The position numbers were made by a program, and so were the translations under genes. The notes beneath the pieces were generated by a model that had not been told where the DNA came from, did no database searches, and saw only the letters and a program-made list of their open reading frames with translations. A stretch of DNA of 64,000 bases from Epinephelus fuscoguttatus (Eukaryota > Chordata > Actinopteri > Perciformes > Serranidae), in assembly GCF_011397635.1 (NCBI RefSeq), contig NC_064767.1, forward strand, positions 21,812,537 to 21,876,536, in the 5' to 3' direction. This document shows, in pieces, positions 1 to 13,100 of the stretch (position 1 is the stretch's first letter; every line of letters starts with the position of its first letter).

Positions 1-61
1 CATCTCTTTCAGGCCTCGTTTTGTGCAATGTTTATAAATGAGACCCCTGCCCCTTTGTATG

Positions 62-540
62 TTTCTTTCAAAACTACTTTGTGCTTCTTCAGAGGTAAGT
101 TAGGTTTTCCCAATTGAAGATGGTAACGCTGAACAAAATCCTTATGAGCAACTGCAGGGTTGGCGAGTTAGCTTGCTAACTAGGAAGGTAAGTAATCTAA
201 CCAAAAGGTGAGAAAACTGTTCAATAACATTAAAAAGTAATATAATTTTGTAGTTGCAAAGAACTGCAATGAACCCATTTCCCTCCTTTTTATAGCCTCT
301 TCAAAACATTTTCTTGGCAAGACTGAAGTCCTTGTGTTGATTCATGACTACTGTCAAGTTGTCCCTGGACTATTTGTTTTTGTAACTCCAGGACCATCAT
401 GTTGACCCTGGATTATTTGTTGATCCTGGCTAAGATCAGCATACTGATGATGACAGAAGGCTGCAACTGCTTGATTGCAATGTTGGTCCATGACAGCAAT
501 GAGGTTTCTGGATTCACGTCCCACTTGGCTGAATCATGTC
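62..540. repeat. Short copy of the fold-back element seen at 11.15-13.08 kb
   Basis: Segments such as the one around CTTTGTGCTTCTTCAGAG, the CTGCAGGGTTGGCGAGTTAGC block, the poly-pyrimidine block near 285-330 and the region reading GATTGCAATGTTGGTCC occur in the same order as in the larger element at 11148-13078. This is probably an internally deleted relative lying in abcc2 intron 7. Its outer left end is not recognisable. Confidence 0.55.
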
Positions 541-644
541 ATGCCCTGCAGCACAATCTACGGCACGACAAAAATCAAAATCCATTTAAAGTTCAAGAGA
601 ATGTTCTGGACATGTGTGTTAGTGTTTCCTCTGCACTCTCTTAC

Positions 645-3600
645 CATCATCAGCACATCCTGACTGACACCTTTTGCCAGCCCGTTGGATATGCCGTTTG
701 GAAAGGCATCTTCCTGGGCTTTGTCTCTGTTCTTACTCTGTTTTTTCTTTAACTTGTTTTGGAACCGGACCCTTGCTGCACCCAACTCTGACTCCATAAT
801 GTACCGAAAGCGCTGGTTGATGTAAACACAGCTGTCGGCCTCGTTCAGCTCCCACATGTCCTCCTGAACCAGGGGCCGCTTATACCCATTCACCACCATA
901 CTGGAGAAAGATGAGGAAGTTGGGTGTTAAGGCTTACGTGGGTGGGTGTTTGCTTTCATTTTTACTGTAGTAACTTCTGATTTACCTATTAAACCAGTTG
1001 AAAGTGATTCGGCTCCAAAATGCTGCACCTTGCTCTGGATTCTGTGGATAAAAACAAAAGCACACAGATGGATTATGTTCACAGCAGGCAGAGGTGATGG
1101 TGGTTTAGGTGATTTGTTACATTATGATGAATTTTGCAGTATCAAATACAAACAATACAAAACAAGAATGCCTCCATCTGAATGCTTTGGTACCTTTTTT
1201 ACAAGCTCCTCGGCTTCTGGAGGGATATCAGCCATGATGGAAAGAATAAGTGCAATCAATTCCAAGCCAAAGGAAATGTAGAAAAGGCAAAAACGAGGGA
1301 CATCACTGACTTCTCCCTGTTGGTCAGAAAGCAGTGTAACAAATATGTCTATTTGTGAGGGGGGTGCAACAGTGAATGGTGTTAAATTAGTGATTGAGAT
1401 GGAGAGCTGGAAAGAATAACATCGAGTGACTGCATTCTGCCTAAGTAAAGGTCAGGATGTCTCTGCTCATACCAGCCTAAGCGCCTCGCGCAGGAGGGTC
1501 TGGAATGGGAAGATGTCACACACAACAAGGAGCAACCAAAAGAGAGAGAGAGTGGCCGAGTCTACTGCTCCTTCCCTCCGCCTCACTCCTTCCTGGCACA
1601 ACAGCAGGAGGATCTAACAAAGAGGACACAAAAAAAAACATGTAATCTTTCCATCTTGAGCAACAGGGCAAATAAATCAATACAGAACCTGAAATATTTA
1701 CCCATGTGACTGCATACAGGACGGGGTTTGCATAGTATACACCAGGATTTTTCACTGTTGAAGGCGGGTCTTTGCTTTGACCGTAATCCTCTCCTAATGT
1801 GACTGCCAGGGCTGCAATGGCCGTCAGGAACAGTAGAGACACCGCAAGCTAAGGAGAGGAAAGACCAAGAAGACTGGCAGGTAAATCACATTTAAGTCCA
1901 CATTAACAACTTTTAACAATGTAATTGAACATTTTTGTAGAAAAACCATACCAGCCACAAAAACGGGGCTGGAGGAAATCTTTATATTGAGAAAAAAAAA
2001 TCCAAATTAGCCTCCTAAATAATTTTATCTTTGACCCCTTGAACCAAGACTTCTTGGTCATAAGATACGTATTGCTGATGTTACTGTAAGACCAGCCTCC
2101 TTAAAACACCATCAAAGGCCTGCACAAGCCTAAGACCACCATGTTCCTCAAAGCTGGAGAGAAGCCCCACATACAACCCAGAGCAGAGTCTGGACGCCTC
2201 ACCACCTCCACTGACTGGAAACTGGAAGTGGATCTTGGAAAACAGCCTAAGTTCCCAGCCAGGATAACACCAACATGGCTTCGTCCAGACATAATCATTG
2301 TCTCAGACTCCACCAAACAACTGATTATGCTGGAGCTCACAGTACCCTGGGAAGAGCGTATGGAAGAGGCCAATGAGAGGAAGCATGCCAAGTACCAGGA
2401 GGTGGTGGAACTGTGCAGGGGGCAAGACTGGCAAACTTGCTGTGAGTCTCTGGAGGTAGGCTGCAGAAGATTTGTGGGGTGATAACTCTGGAAGACATTT
2501 ACTCTGCTAGGCATCACTGGGGAAGCAAAGAGGAAGGCGATCTAAGCTGCAACTGAAGCTGCAGAAAAAGCCACAAGGTGGCTTTGTATCAAGAGGGCAG
2601 ATATGTGGCCAAATGCTGCTGGGACACAGGCTGATCTGATCAACTCCGGTCGGGTTGCCCAGGCGAGGGTCTCTGATTTGGTGAAAGACCTGAAACACCC
2701 AATGACTGCAGGTCAAATCACTGATGATGTGTCCCAGCGCATTTGTGCGATGTATCATTCATCTACAATTATACGTAATGTTCCAATGTCCTAATGACGC
2801 ATATCCTAAACACCTTTACTGCATGCATTATCATGTAGCATTTGCACTGCGTTTGATGATCCTGAATCTGTACCATATAACCTTTGCCTGAGTGAGCTTT
2901 TGTCTGATTGCTCCCCAGAGTGTCACAAATTAAACAGAAGGATTATAATCCTTCATGCTGTCATGCAGTAACCCTAAATTGAGACTAGACAGATGCCTCG
3001 AGGGAAGCAGACTCATCTCCTGAAAAGTGATGCATGGATCAAACTTGACCCCTGGGAGTGCCAGCAAGACTTTGGTTTAATTAATAATCTTGAGCAGGTG
3101 TGGCGCAGGAGGTAGAATGGGTTGTCCTTTAATGACAACTTTATTTATATAGGTAAAAGAAATATGTGAGGTTGCATGATGAATCTCATCTGGGAGAATG
3201 ACAAGAGTTTTGGCGTGCGTATTGTTCAGGCAGGTAAAGAGCAAATTACTATAGTACTATAGTATAATTCTTGACAAAGTAAACACATAAATAACTTTCT
3301 CCAAGTCAGAGAATGACAGAAATCTTTATTTTCTGAAACCATTCGAAGCTGATAAAAGCAATACTGAACTTCTTTACTGACATGACGATTGAGAGTCAGA
3401 TGGGAGTGGAAGATAACGCCCAGATTTCTATTGTTTGGCTTAACAGAAGGCGCTAGGTCAGGAAACATTTTACTGATGACTGTAAATGATGATATAAATA
3501 ATATTATTTGTGATTTTTCTTCATTGAGTCGGAGGAAGTTATCAGACATTCAGCGCTTGAATTCCTTCAGAGAGTTATTTAATGACGTCAGTCAGTCCTG

Positions 3601-6600
3601 GTTTTACAGACACATAAAGTTCAGTGTAATTGGCATAACAATGATTTACTTTATGATTAAGTAAGGAAATCAGGAAAAATCATGTAAATACAGAACAGAG
3701 GAGGACCTGGAACCTTTAATCACAAGTTTGGTGATTGGATGGCTCCTCCTGTCTGTATTTTAAAATGTCCTTGAGAAAGAAACCTGCGGGACTATAAAAT
3801 AACTGCCACTAAGAAAAAAATGTAATATGTTTAAAATCATCATTACTAGTCCATACCCATTGGTAGCTTTGCCTTTGTCACCTTCTACCTATGCCAATCC
3901 TCAATGCCTATGTGCAGTTTCACATAGATTGACCACGTCAGTGAGTAGAAAAACATGGGACAGACAGAATGACTGACTGACAGAATGACACACTGACAGT
4001 TTCCGTGATTATGTACAGCATACCATACCATGACTTAGTCATACCAAAAATTAGAAAAACCCCCGAAACATTGGGCCACAGGGGGAGCCACAGTGATAAT
4101 TCGCATTTTAGCCATTTTTAAGCATTTTTCTGTCGTTATAGCGCCACCCAGTTGCCACTTAGAGTTAAATTTCTCCAGTCACCTTGAGGCGTCCTGTTCT
4201 ACATATCTACCAAGTTTAGTAAAAATCGATATGGCGGTTAGGCCTAGATAAGAAATTAGCTCTCTAGCGCCCCCATTTTGTTTGATGGGGTCAATAATGG
4301 AGGGGTCCCCTCAGATTATGTGTGGTCATATGCCTACAAAGTTGTACGGTGAAACCCTTGAGATGTTATACACCTTTATGTGATGAGCCACGCCCTCTGC
4401 AATATTCATTGCCTTATAGAAGCTCAGTTTTAGTAAGTTTTCCAACTTTTGCCAAGAGGGAACTTTAGATATCGGTCCCTAGATTATGTTCACCCAGTTT
4501 CATGCAGATCGGTCAAACTTCCTAGGAAGAGATTGATTTTAAGTGTTTTTCAAAAAATTCAAAATGATGGAAAAATAACTGGAAGTTATGGGTTCTTGAG
4601 GTAAATTAGTTCCTCATGAGGAGAGGCATCTCTCTGCAAAGTGTCTCTACGACATACGTGGCATGAGATATGCCCATTCAAAGTTTGCAATTTCAATCGG
4701 TTGCTATAGCGCCCCCCTTTGGCCAATTGATGTAATATTGCTTCATTCGCATCCTCCCATGACCCTCTACCACTGTGCCAAATTTCACATGGATTGACCA
4801 AGTCAGTGAGGAGAAAAACGTGGAACAGAGACACAGACAGAGTTTTTGTCATTATATGGTAGATGTAGATTCTGCAATGAGGAAGAGGACGACCAGTTGC
4901 ATTTGTCTTTCTGTTGCTTGTAAGTTGCAGGTTTGTGGACTGATATCCAAGGATTAGATTGATTACACTAATCAGGGCCGCCCCTCCATAAACGCAGAAC
5001 ATGCGCTGTGCGTAGGGCCTCATCTTCCATGGGGGGCCACATTTTGCGCGAGGGGACACATTTGCGCATATGCACAATGGATGCGCACATGTGCTACTGT
5101 GAGGCGCGCGTGGAGTCAGCTCGAGGAAGGAGAGAAGAGATCTGACCGCCCATGCGTCGCTGCAATGATTGACAGCACTCCACATCTGAACAATAAGAGG
5201 GGTGCGCCGGCAGGCACTTGCAGAGCTGCAGCAGGTGAAGAGTTGTCAACATGTCGTCCAAAAGAGCCTCAGGAGTACGTGCGGGGACGGGAGGGAGGGC
5301 AGGCTCCACGGAGGGGGAGACCGGAGCCTCGGGGGTATGTGCGGGGCCTGGAGGTCGGATGCTCCCAGAGAGAGGAGAGGGAGAAATATAGCTAAATAAG
5401 ATGAAAATAGAAAAGAATGTCTCTGTATTTTATTTCTGTTTTCAGTGTTTAATTAAGGTGGGAGAGGCGGAGGGCTGAGGGAGATTGGATTCCTCCAGAG
5501 AGGGGAGAGGGAGAAATATAACAAAATAAGATTAAATAGGAAAAACCTGTCTCCCTCTTTTATTTTATTTTCAGTGTTTAATCAAGGGTGGGGGATTGAG
5601 GTGGTGGAAGTTACTTTCTTTTGATGAGTAATTGATGGCTATTTGTGACTCAGATTTGTTTATTTATTTATTTCAGTTTGAAGTTATTTTTATTTAATAT
5701 TTATTTATTTATTTTAATTTTTTATTTTATTTGACTCATACAGCCAAACTACTGTATCTACAGTACATTTGTTATTGCCAATAAAGGTTGTCAAGTAAAA
5801 TGGCAAGTTGTTGTACGGTCATTTTGTACCTATGATACATTTGGGATGGGGGCCTCCAAATAAAATTTCGCTTAGGGCCCCAATTTGGTCAGGAGCAGCC
5901 CTGACACTAATATCCAACATGCCATTAGGGTTTTGAATTAAAACAGCCCCCAAATAATGAATATAATTATTCTGTTGGATAAAATATTTATATTTAACAC
6001 TCAATAAAGAACAGATTAGAATCTAAGCATCCTTAATAATACAGTACAAGTCAATTCTTGTGGAAAAACCTATTGCTACAAATCATCACAAAGTAGCACA
6101 ACACAATATTAAATAGGAGAAATTTGCTCTGGTGAAGAGTGGGACTATACAGACCTCTCATTGCTTTCTACCTGCCATATATATTTCTTGTATACTACTA
6201 ATATCAACCTAATTATTTGCGTTATGTAGTGTAAAAGTTTGTGCTCAGTAAATCAAGTAACAAAGTTAAGATATCTAAGTGATTGGGAAACAAAAAAAGA
6301 GCCATATAATCATGGACAAGGCATTATAAAAGCTTTGAGTCTGTATTAGATACTGTCGAGGTCATTTACTCCTTTGATCATTCACTCCTTTGAATCGGTT
6401 GTCAAGGTCATTTACTGAAAGAACACACCATGTCCTGTTTAATGATGAAACACATACTCAGGTGCTGTAACTAGCACACACTTGCTCACATATTGTACTC
6501 CAAGGTTTTATTTTGCATGAAACTAGAAACACTGTGGGCCGTGTAGAAGTCCCTGGAATTCACATCTTGCATGAAACTAGACGCATTGTGGACTGTATAG

Positions 6601-9600
6601 AGAGTCCCCAGAATGCACATATTTTTAAAAAATAGACCGAGAATGGAACCGAACCTAAGGGAAGGTATTTTGGGAAATTCCAGGCTACATCACACCATTA
6701 AAAACGGGCCCAATCAGAATTGGACACAAAGAAGTTCTCCACCAATAGAATTGGGTTCGAGTAGGAAGTATTAGCAAAAAAGGTGGAGACTCGTCTGGAT
6801 CTCCACCAGCATATAAGCTAGGGTTCTGAACGCAGTTCTTTAGTCACACTCCGGAGTCTGACTCACTAAGTTGTATGTGTTAAAGCCTGTTGACACATTA
6901 AACTTGATTGCATCGGACCTTGCCTGTTTCCAGTGTTTCTTTAAGTATTTGCCAGCTGAACCTAAGAGATCAAATCGACATTTGAAGACGACTAACAAGA
7001 GACAAGAAGTTCAAGGTCGGGAGCCTACAGGCCCACTTCCAGGCACCGAATCTTTGACACTTCAGTTACTGAAGAAATCCTACTGATTTTATTTGTCTTT
7101 TTCATTTCACTTTGGTATTTGTCCAGTTGGTTTTATTGTGGGTTTCTTCCTCTCCTTTGTTTGTAATATCATATTGTCATGTTATCATGTTGTCATGTGC
7201 GTTAAGTGTATTATCTACCTGTAGTAAGTAAATACACTGCCTCCTTCCCCTTTTCTCTCTCTTTTGTTATTTTGCTTTATTGCATTCATGTATTATTTTG
7301 CTCATTCATTATCTGGCACAATATGTTTATCCAATAACACTATGACTGTACGCATGAGGTATGCATGAGGCACGGATGAGAACAAAGGACACAGACACTT
7401 TGGGAAGCTTTAAGGGTCCAACACGAGTACACTGTATTAGATTCTGGATTGGTGTGGTCACATGAGGTTGATGTTTGTCTTCTGTGAATATACGTTAAAA
7501 TTATGGTTGCTAAGTTACTCAAGTGTACCTATGCAAATTAACCTACATACTATTGTTTGTATCAATTGTGGAATATTGCAGCAGCATATTGCTGCCATGT
7601 AACGAAAAAGAAAAATGGATCGGTATCATGTTTTAACATGAAAAGTTTCTTATAACAAGATATTTTCATGTTATTACAACAAACTTGTCACACTGTAACA
7701 AGATACATTCCTTGTTGCATGATATAATGTGATAACTTATACTCTTATACCATGAAATGTTTCGAGTTACAACAAGACAAGTTGGCTGCGGGTTGTGGTG
7801 GACTCCTTGTGATATCTTTGATTGCGAACTAGCATGTGGCCTTTTGCAATTTACTGGTGTTGCTTGTATCCATGGAGCCTTCCTCGCCACTCCAGCTGAT
7901 CAATGAGAAATGACGCCTTCAGAAGGTCAAAGTCATTTTTCCTTTTGTACAGCTCCAACCATTTTAAGATTTTTCTTTCTTTTGTACACTTATCACAACA
8001 GGCTCCATGAAAGAAGAATCTAAGTATATCTCAAACCAAGATCAGTTGAACTTTATGAAAATGTGTGAATGAGCCATATTCTTAAATTCATTCATTCTCA
8101 GCACACTGTCTTCCCACTAAAACATAGGTTTCATGTTATAACAATGTGGTAGGTTATCAGGTTATAATGTGAAATGATTTATGTTATAACAAAAAGTTAT
8201 CACGTTATAACACAATGAAATAATATATTGCTTCAACATCTTCCTTGTTATGACGTAATCTATGTCAGTGGTTCCCAACTGGTCCAGATTTCTCCTTAGT
8301 CAACAGTTCAAGGTCCACACAGTTTAATACATACTTGCAATTGGCCATACTGTCAAGCTAGTTAGCTGTCACTGTCAAGTAGCTGTCCCTTAGTCACTCA
8401 CTCTACAGCAGGAAATGGTACTTCAGAATAAAAGCTCTCTGCTGGAAATCCACTGCACTTCAAAATAAAGCGTTTTTTACAAACATTTGGGTGTCCATTC
8501 AGAATGGATCCGCGACCCACTTTTGGAACGTGACCCAGCAGTTGGGAACCACTGGTCTATGTCATAAAAAGTTCAAATACCTTGTTATGACTTCAAAAAC
8601 ATCTTGTCATAACAATAAACTTGTCATGTTATAGTGTGATACTGATCCTTCTTTTCCTGGTGTGGCAGAAATTTACTTTCATAGAATATGTGACTTATTA
8701 TTGGGAAAACTGCACTTTGCTTGAGCTAGCTATGTAGCTCTGGGGAATTATTTGTAGTCACTGGTAGCCTTGTTTGTGTGAACAGTGTGAATGTATGTAT
8801 TGTTTTTGACTGTGTGTTAGCGCGGGAAATTATGTATGAGTTATGATTTGTGTTTTATGAACTTTCGTGGAAGTAAGAGATTTTTATTTCTCATGGAAAA
8901 GTAATTCAGTAGCAGTGGTGGCCCGAGAACAGTCAAAGTACTGCACGTTTATTAGCAAAATGCAAATAAACAACCTAGCAACAAGGGAAAAAAAGCTAAT
9001 TTGCATTCAGTAACAAGTTGTACATGTGTCATAATAATCATATAAATCAATAAAATAATATATGAAAATTGTACAGCGCTTTGTCTGCTAAGATAAAAGG
9101 ACTGACATGTATGAATGCAGTCCATTTCTGATTTACCCTTAGCGATCTGAGAGTCTATCCATAGGAAACAAGAGATGGGACTGCTCCAGAGTAAAGAGGA
9201 GGTGAGCAACTTCTCTTTGCTGTGCACTTTTCAAATTAACCTTTGTTTTTTATACCTGTCAGCATTAATTAAGTGTGACAATACTGTAAGAGATTTTCTC
9301 TATTCCTCATTTACCAAAGTTGACTTGCAAAATTACAGATACCTCTCAATGTCATGACTGAAACAGTGCGTCTTGCTGTTTGTATTACCTGTTTGCAGAG
9401 GTAGAGCTTGGACAGATGTTTTGTGTTCACGTGCGTTCTCCTGCAGAGACATGCCAGGTGTCGCGGGGCGCAGAGCCACAGGAACCCCAGTGGGATCCAG
9501 ACCAGCACTGTCTGCTCTAAACATACCGGGAGGTCTGGATCTTCTCTATTCAGATATGAAGCATTCTGAGGTGCACAGACAAACACACACATACAAGAAT

Positions 9601-10062
9601 AACTCATTACAGAATGACCTCCTAATCTCAGAGAAAGGCACAAACACCAGTAGGCTATACTCCCATCTGAGTACCCTCCTGCTCACTCTATATTACACCG
9701 CATGGACACCCCACAACTCCCTAATCAGAAGTGTAATTAACAGTGACTCGTATTTGATTAAACCCTAAGTCCCTGCTTATGGCTGTTTGCACAGCTACAG
9801 CATGTGTATTCTGCATGTCTGGAGAGGAGAGTCATGGAGATCAGTGCTAATGGATTTACAGGAGCATGGAGTGAAAGGACCTGAAGTGAGACATGTTACA
9901 GAACAAAAGACCCTGACAAAATTACAGAGAGAATGGTGTGCCAAAGCTTTTCAAATGCCTTAAAGGTATTCATTAGTATATCAAGCACTTAAATGTTATT
10001 GGCATCTGCTGTGTGGGCAACCTGTTATTAGAAAAAGTCTTGAATCATTTCAGACTCTACAC

Positions 10063-10102
<40 letters not shown>

Positions 10103-13100
10103 CTGCTTTATCAATAAAATGGTTTCTTTTGTACATTTTCTCATTAGGGAAGTCAAATTTCTCAGGCTGCAACTAACAAATATTTTAATTACAGATTAAT
10201 ATACCTATCATTATTATTACACTTTGTTCAGCTCTAAAAACAACAGAAGAATTTAAAACATGCCTATCACAACTACCTGGAGCCCAAGGTGATGTCTTTA
10301 AATATCTTTTGTCTGACAAAAACTGTAAATTAGAACGATATTAAACATAATGTATGACAAAGAATCATCTCCTCAGATCATTCCATCTGAGGAGCTGAAA
10401 TTGGAGAATGTGAAATATTTTGCACAATTTCTGCTTGAAAATGTAAAATTTGAAGATTTTTTGCATTTTAACAAACACTGCTTAAAACTGAACTGAAAGT
10501 GAAACATATCTATACTGTCTTCAAAGTCAAACTCCAATACTACAGGTTTTTAGTGAAGATGCATGTGTTTAGGAAGTACTGAGCACATGACTGGATAAAT
10601 GAGACGTGGATTACACTGTATTAGTTGTAAGAGTTTGTAAATGGATTTTTACCTCCGCCAAGGAGGTTATGTTTTTGCCAGCGTTGGTCTGTTTGTCTAT
10701 TTGTCTGCAAAATAACTCAAAAAGTTACGGATAGTGATGAAATTTTCAGGAAAGGTGGATAATGGGACAAGGAACAGATGATAAAATGTTGGTGGTGATC
10801 AGTTGAAGCAAAATGGATAAAATAATAAAATGGTGGGAAAGCTGCTTGGCGGAGGTCTGCTCTCTCCGAGTGCTCTAGTTTATAACAGTGATTATAATGC
10901 ATTAAAATGATTAAAATAAAATAATTTAAAATAATTTATTACAACTATGACAATTATAATACAACATGATCCTCGAAAAGTAAATGTAAGTGAATAACCA
11001 GCAATTACGAAGTATTATGATACCTGACCTAATAAGTCATTTCGTATAAGTCACAGGTCAGTGCTTTAAAATCTGTTGTCATTAATGTTATTAAGCGTTA
11101 TGAATATTTATGAGTGCTTATAACTTTAATTATACAGGCATGATGTGATTTTGTCGAGCAGGACATGCTCCTGGATCAACATCCCACGTCACATTCCAGG
11201 ACCAACACTGAAATGAACCAATCACAGCCCTCTGACATCATCAGTGTGCTGCTCCTGTGCTTGTTTCAAAATTCATTTGTGCTTCTTCAGAGCTAAGATA
11301 GTTTTCCACATCAAAGTTAGTACAATTAAACAAAATCCTCTGTAATATTGATCAAACCCCTTATAAGCTACTGCAGAGTTATGGAGCTAGCTTGCTAACT
11401 ACATTGGCTATGCTAACAAGTAAGCTTGACAGTATGCTAAGATATTGTTCATTGACATTATGAATAAGGATAATGTCATTTTGCAGTTGCAAAGACCTGC
11501 AAAGGACACATTTCCCCCTCTTTTTAATCGCCTATACAACACTATTTTTTTGCAAGATTGCAGCGCTCGTCTTGATCTGGGACCGTCTCTGCCATGTTTA
11601 CCCTGGATAATGTTTGTTGATCCAGAACCAACATGATCATCTTTATCTTGCATAATTTGTTTGATTCAGGAACATCACTGCCGTCATGATCCCAGATAAG
11701 TTGTTTATGCTGATCCAGGACAAGAACTGCTATGTTAATGTCAACAAAACAAATTATCCAGAATCAGCGTGATGATGGTCCTGGATAAACCTAACCAAAT
11801 GTATCCAGGATCAACATGGAAAAAAGCAGGGAAAATGTGTTATTTGCAGGAATTTGCAACTGAAAAATGCTATTATCCTTACTCGTTGTTAATGAACAGT
11901 GTATTTGTTAGCATAGCCTACCTAGTTAGCAAGCTAACTTGCTAACATTCTAGCCTTTTTGCAAGCTTACTTGTTAGCTTAGCCTACCTAGTTAGCAAGC
12001 TAGCTCACTAATATTCTAGCCTATTGGCAAGCTTACTTGTTAGCTTAGCATACCTACTTAGCAAGCTAGCTCACTAATATTCTTCTCTATTGGCAAGTTT
12101 ATTCATTAGCATAGTAAACCTAGTTAGCAAGCTATGGCTAACCCTGGAGTAGCTTTTATGTTTGGTTTTTTTTCACTCAGTTGTGCTAACTTCAATGTGG
12201 GAAAACTTAGGGTGCTTTCACACCTGTCCTGTTTCGGATCAAACGAACTCAAGTTTGTTTGCCCCCACAATGTGGTTCATTTGGGCAGGTGTGAACACAG
12301 CAATTGCACTCAGGTGTGCACCAAAACAACTGGACTGAGACCTTCTTAAAGAGATGGTCTTGGTCCTGTTACAAACGAACTCTGGTGCGGTTCGTTTGTG
12401 GGGAGAACGTGTTCCGACCTCGAACCAACTGCAGTCACATGACACATTGTTTGGGTTAAACCTGAGCATGTTACAGTCCTGGAGGATTATTAATGTGCAC
12501 CTCTTCCTGTGCTGCCTTAATATGCACATTCAGCACATCCAATGCATCAAAACATTGTTTTCTAGTTGGAGCCACACCTCATTTTCAAACTGTATGGTTT
12601 GACTAAAATGAACAATGACAGCAATATAGTCCACGATGAGCAGCGCTAAAATCAACCTGCGTAGTTGTCCCTCCATTGTGACATTAGAAAGTGTCACATT
12701 TATCTTGCAAGTGTACTTTTCTTCAAAGTTTTGTTTACTTCCTGTATTTTCCCACATTGAAATTCTGACCAATCAAGAGCAGCTTTCTAGTGCAAAGCTT
12801 TTTTTCTGGTCTGCTTGTAAATGCTGCCGTGAGAACAAGAACCAACTCTAGGCAATTATGCAACTTTGAAACAAAATAAGTCTCTGATTGGACCAAAGCA
12901 AGACAACTCTAGCTCTGAAAGTACCCAAACTTAGTTCTGAAGAAGCACAAAGAAATTTTGAAAGAAGCACAGGAACGGCATACTGATGATGTCAGAGGGC
13001 TTTGATTGGGTGATTGCAATGTTGGTCCAGGAACGCGACAGGATGTTGATCCCAGGAACATGTCTTACTTGGCAAAATAGTGTTGAGCAATTATTCAGTA

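Larger units (their letters stand above)
1849..9388 (-). other. abcc2 intron 2
   Basis: This is 7.5 kb between the acceptor before exon 3 and the donor after exon 2. Transposon remnants fill much of it (2.1-2.8, 3.2-3.6, 3.85-4.86, 4.97-5.90, 6.35-7.07 and 7.6-8.7 kb). The stretches 5.9-6.35 and 8.7-9.39 kb are AT-rich, with nothing I could recognise. Confidence 0.85.
11148..13078. mobile_element. Long fold-back transposon with about 150-bp or longer terminal inverted repeats
   Basis: The left arm (from ATTTTGTCGAGCAGGACATG) and the inverted right arm (ATTTTGCCAAGTAAGACATG) align for at least 150 bp, including TCTGACATCATCAGT and CTTTGTGCTTCTTCAGA-like blocks in both. The interior has about 70-bp tandem units rich in GTTAGCAAGCTAGC (11900-12130) and a separate repeat at 12207-12420. 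No transposase frame was found, so it is non-autonomous. Confidence 0.75.

Noticed and set aside
3090-3145. Possible tRNA gene
   Set aside because: Only the first half resembles a tRNA-derived SINE head. No acceptor stem or complete T arm.
4586-5185. 199-codon minus-strand open frame
   Set aside because: It crosses the boundary between an interspersed repeat and the hAT element, so it cannot be an ancestral gene. No recognisable motif.
5081-5395. Arg/Gly-rich plus-strand frame of 104 codons
   Set aside because: It lies wholly inside the deleted hAT element and is in a different frame from the MSSKRAS transposase start.
12134-12851. Several 70-96-codon frames on both strands
   Set aside because: They lie inside the fold-back transposon and its nested repeat, and have no transposase motif.
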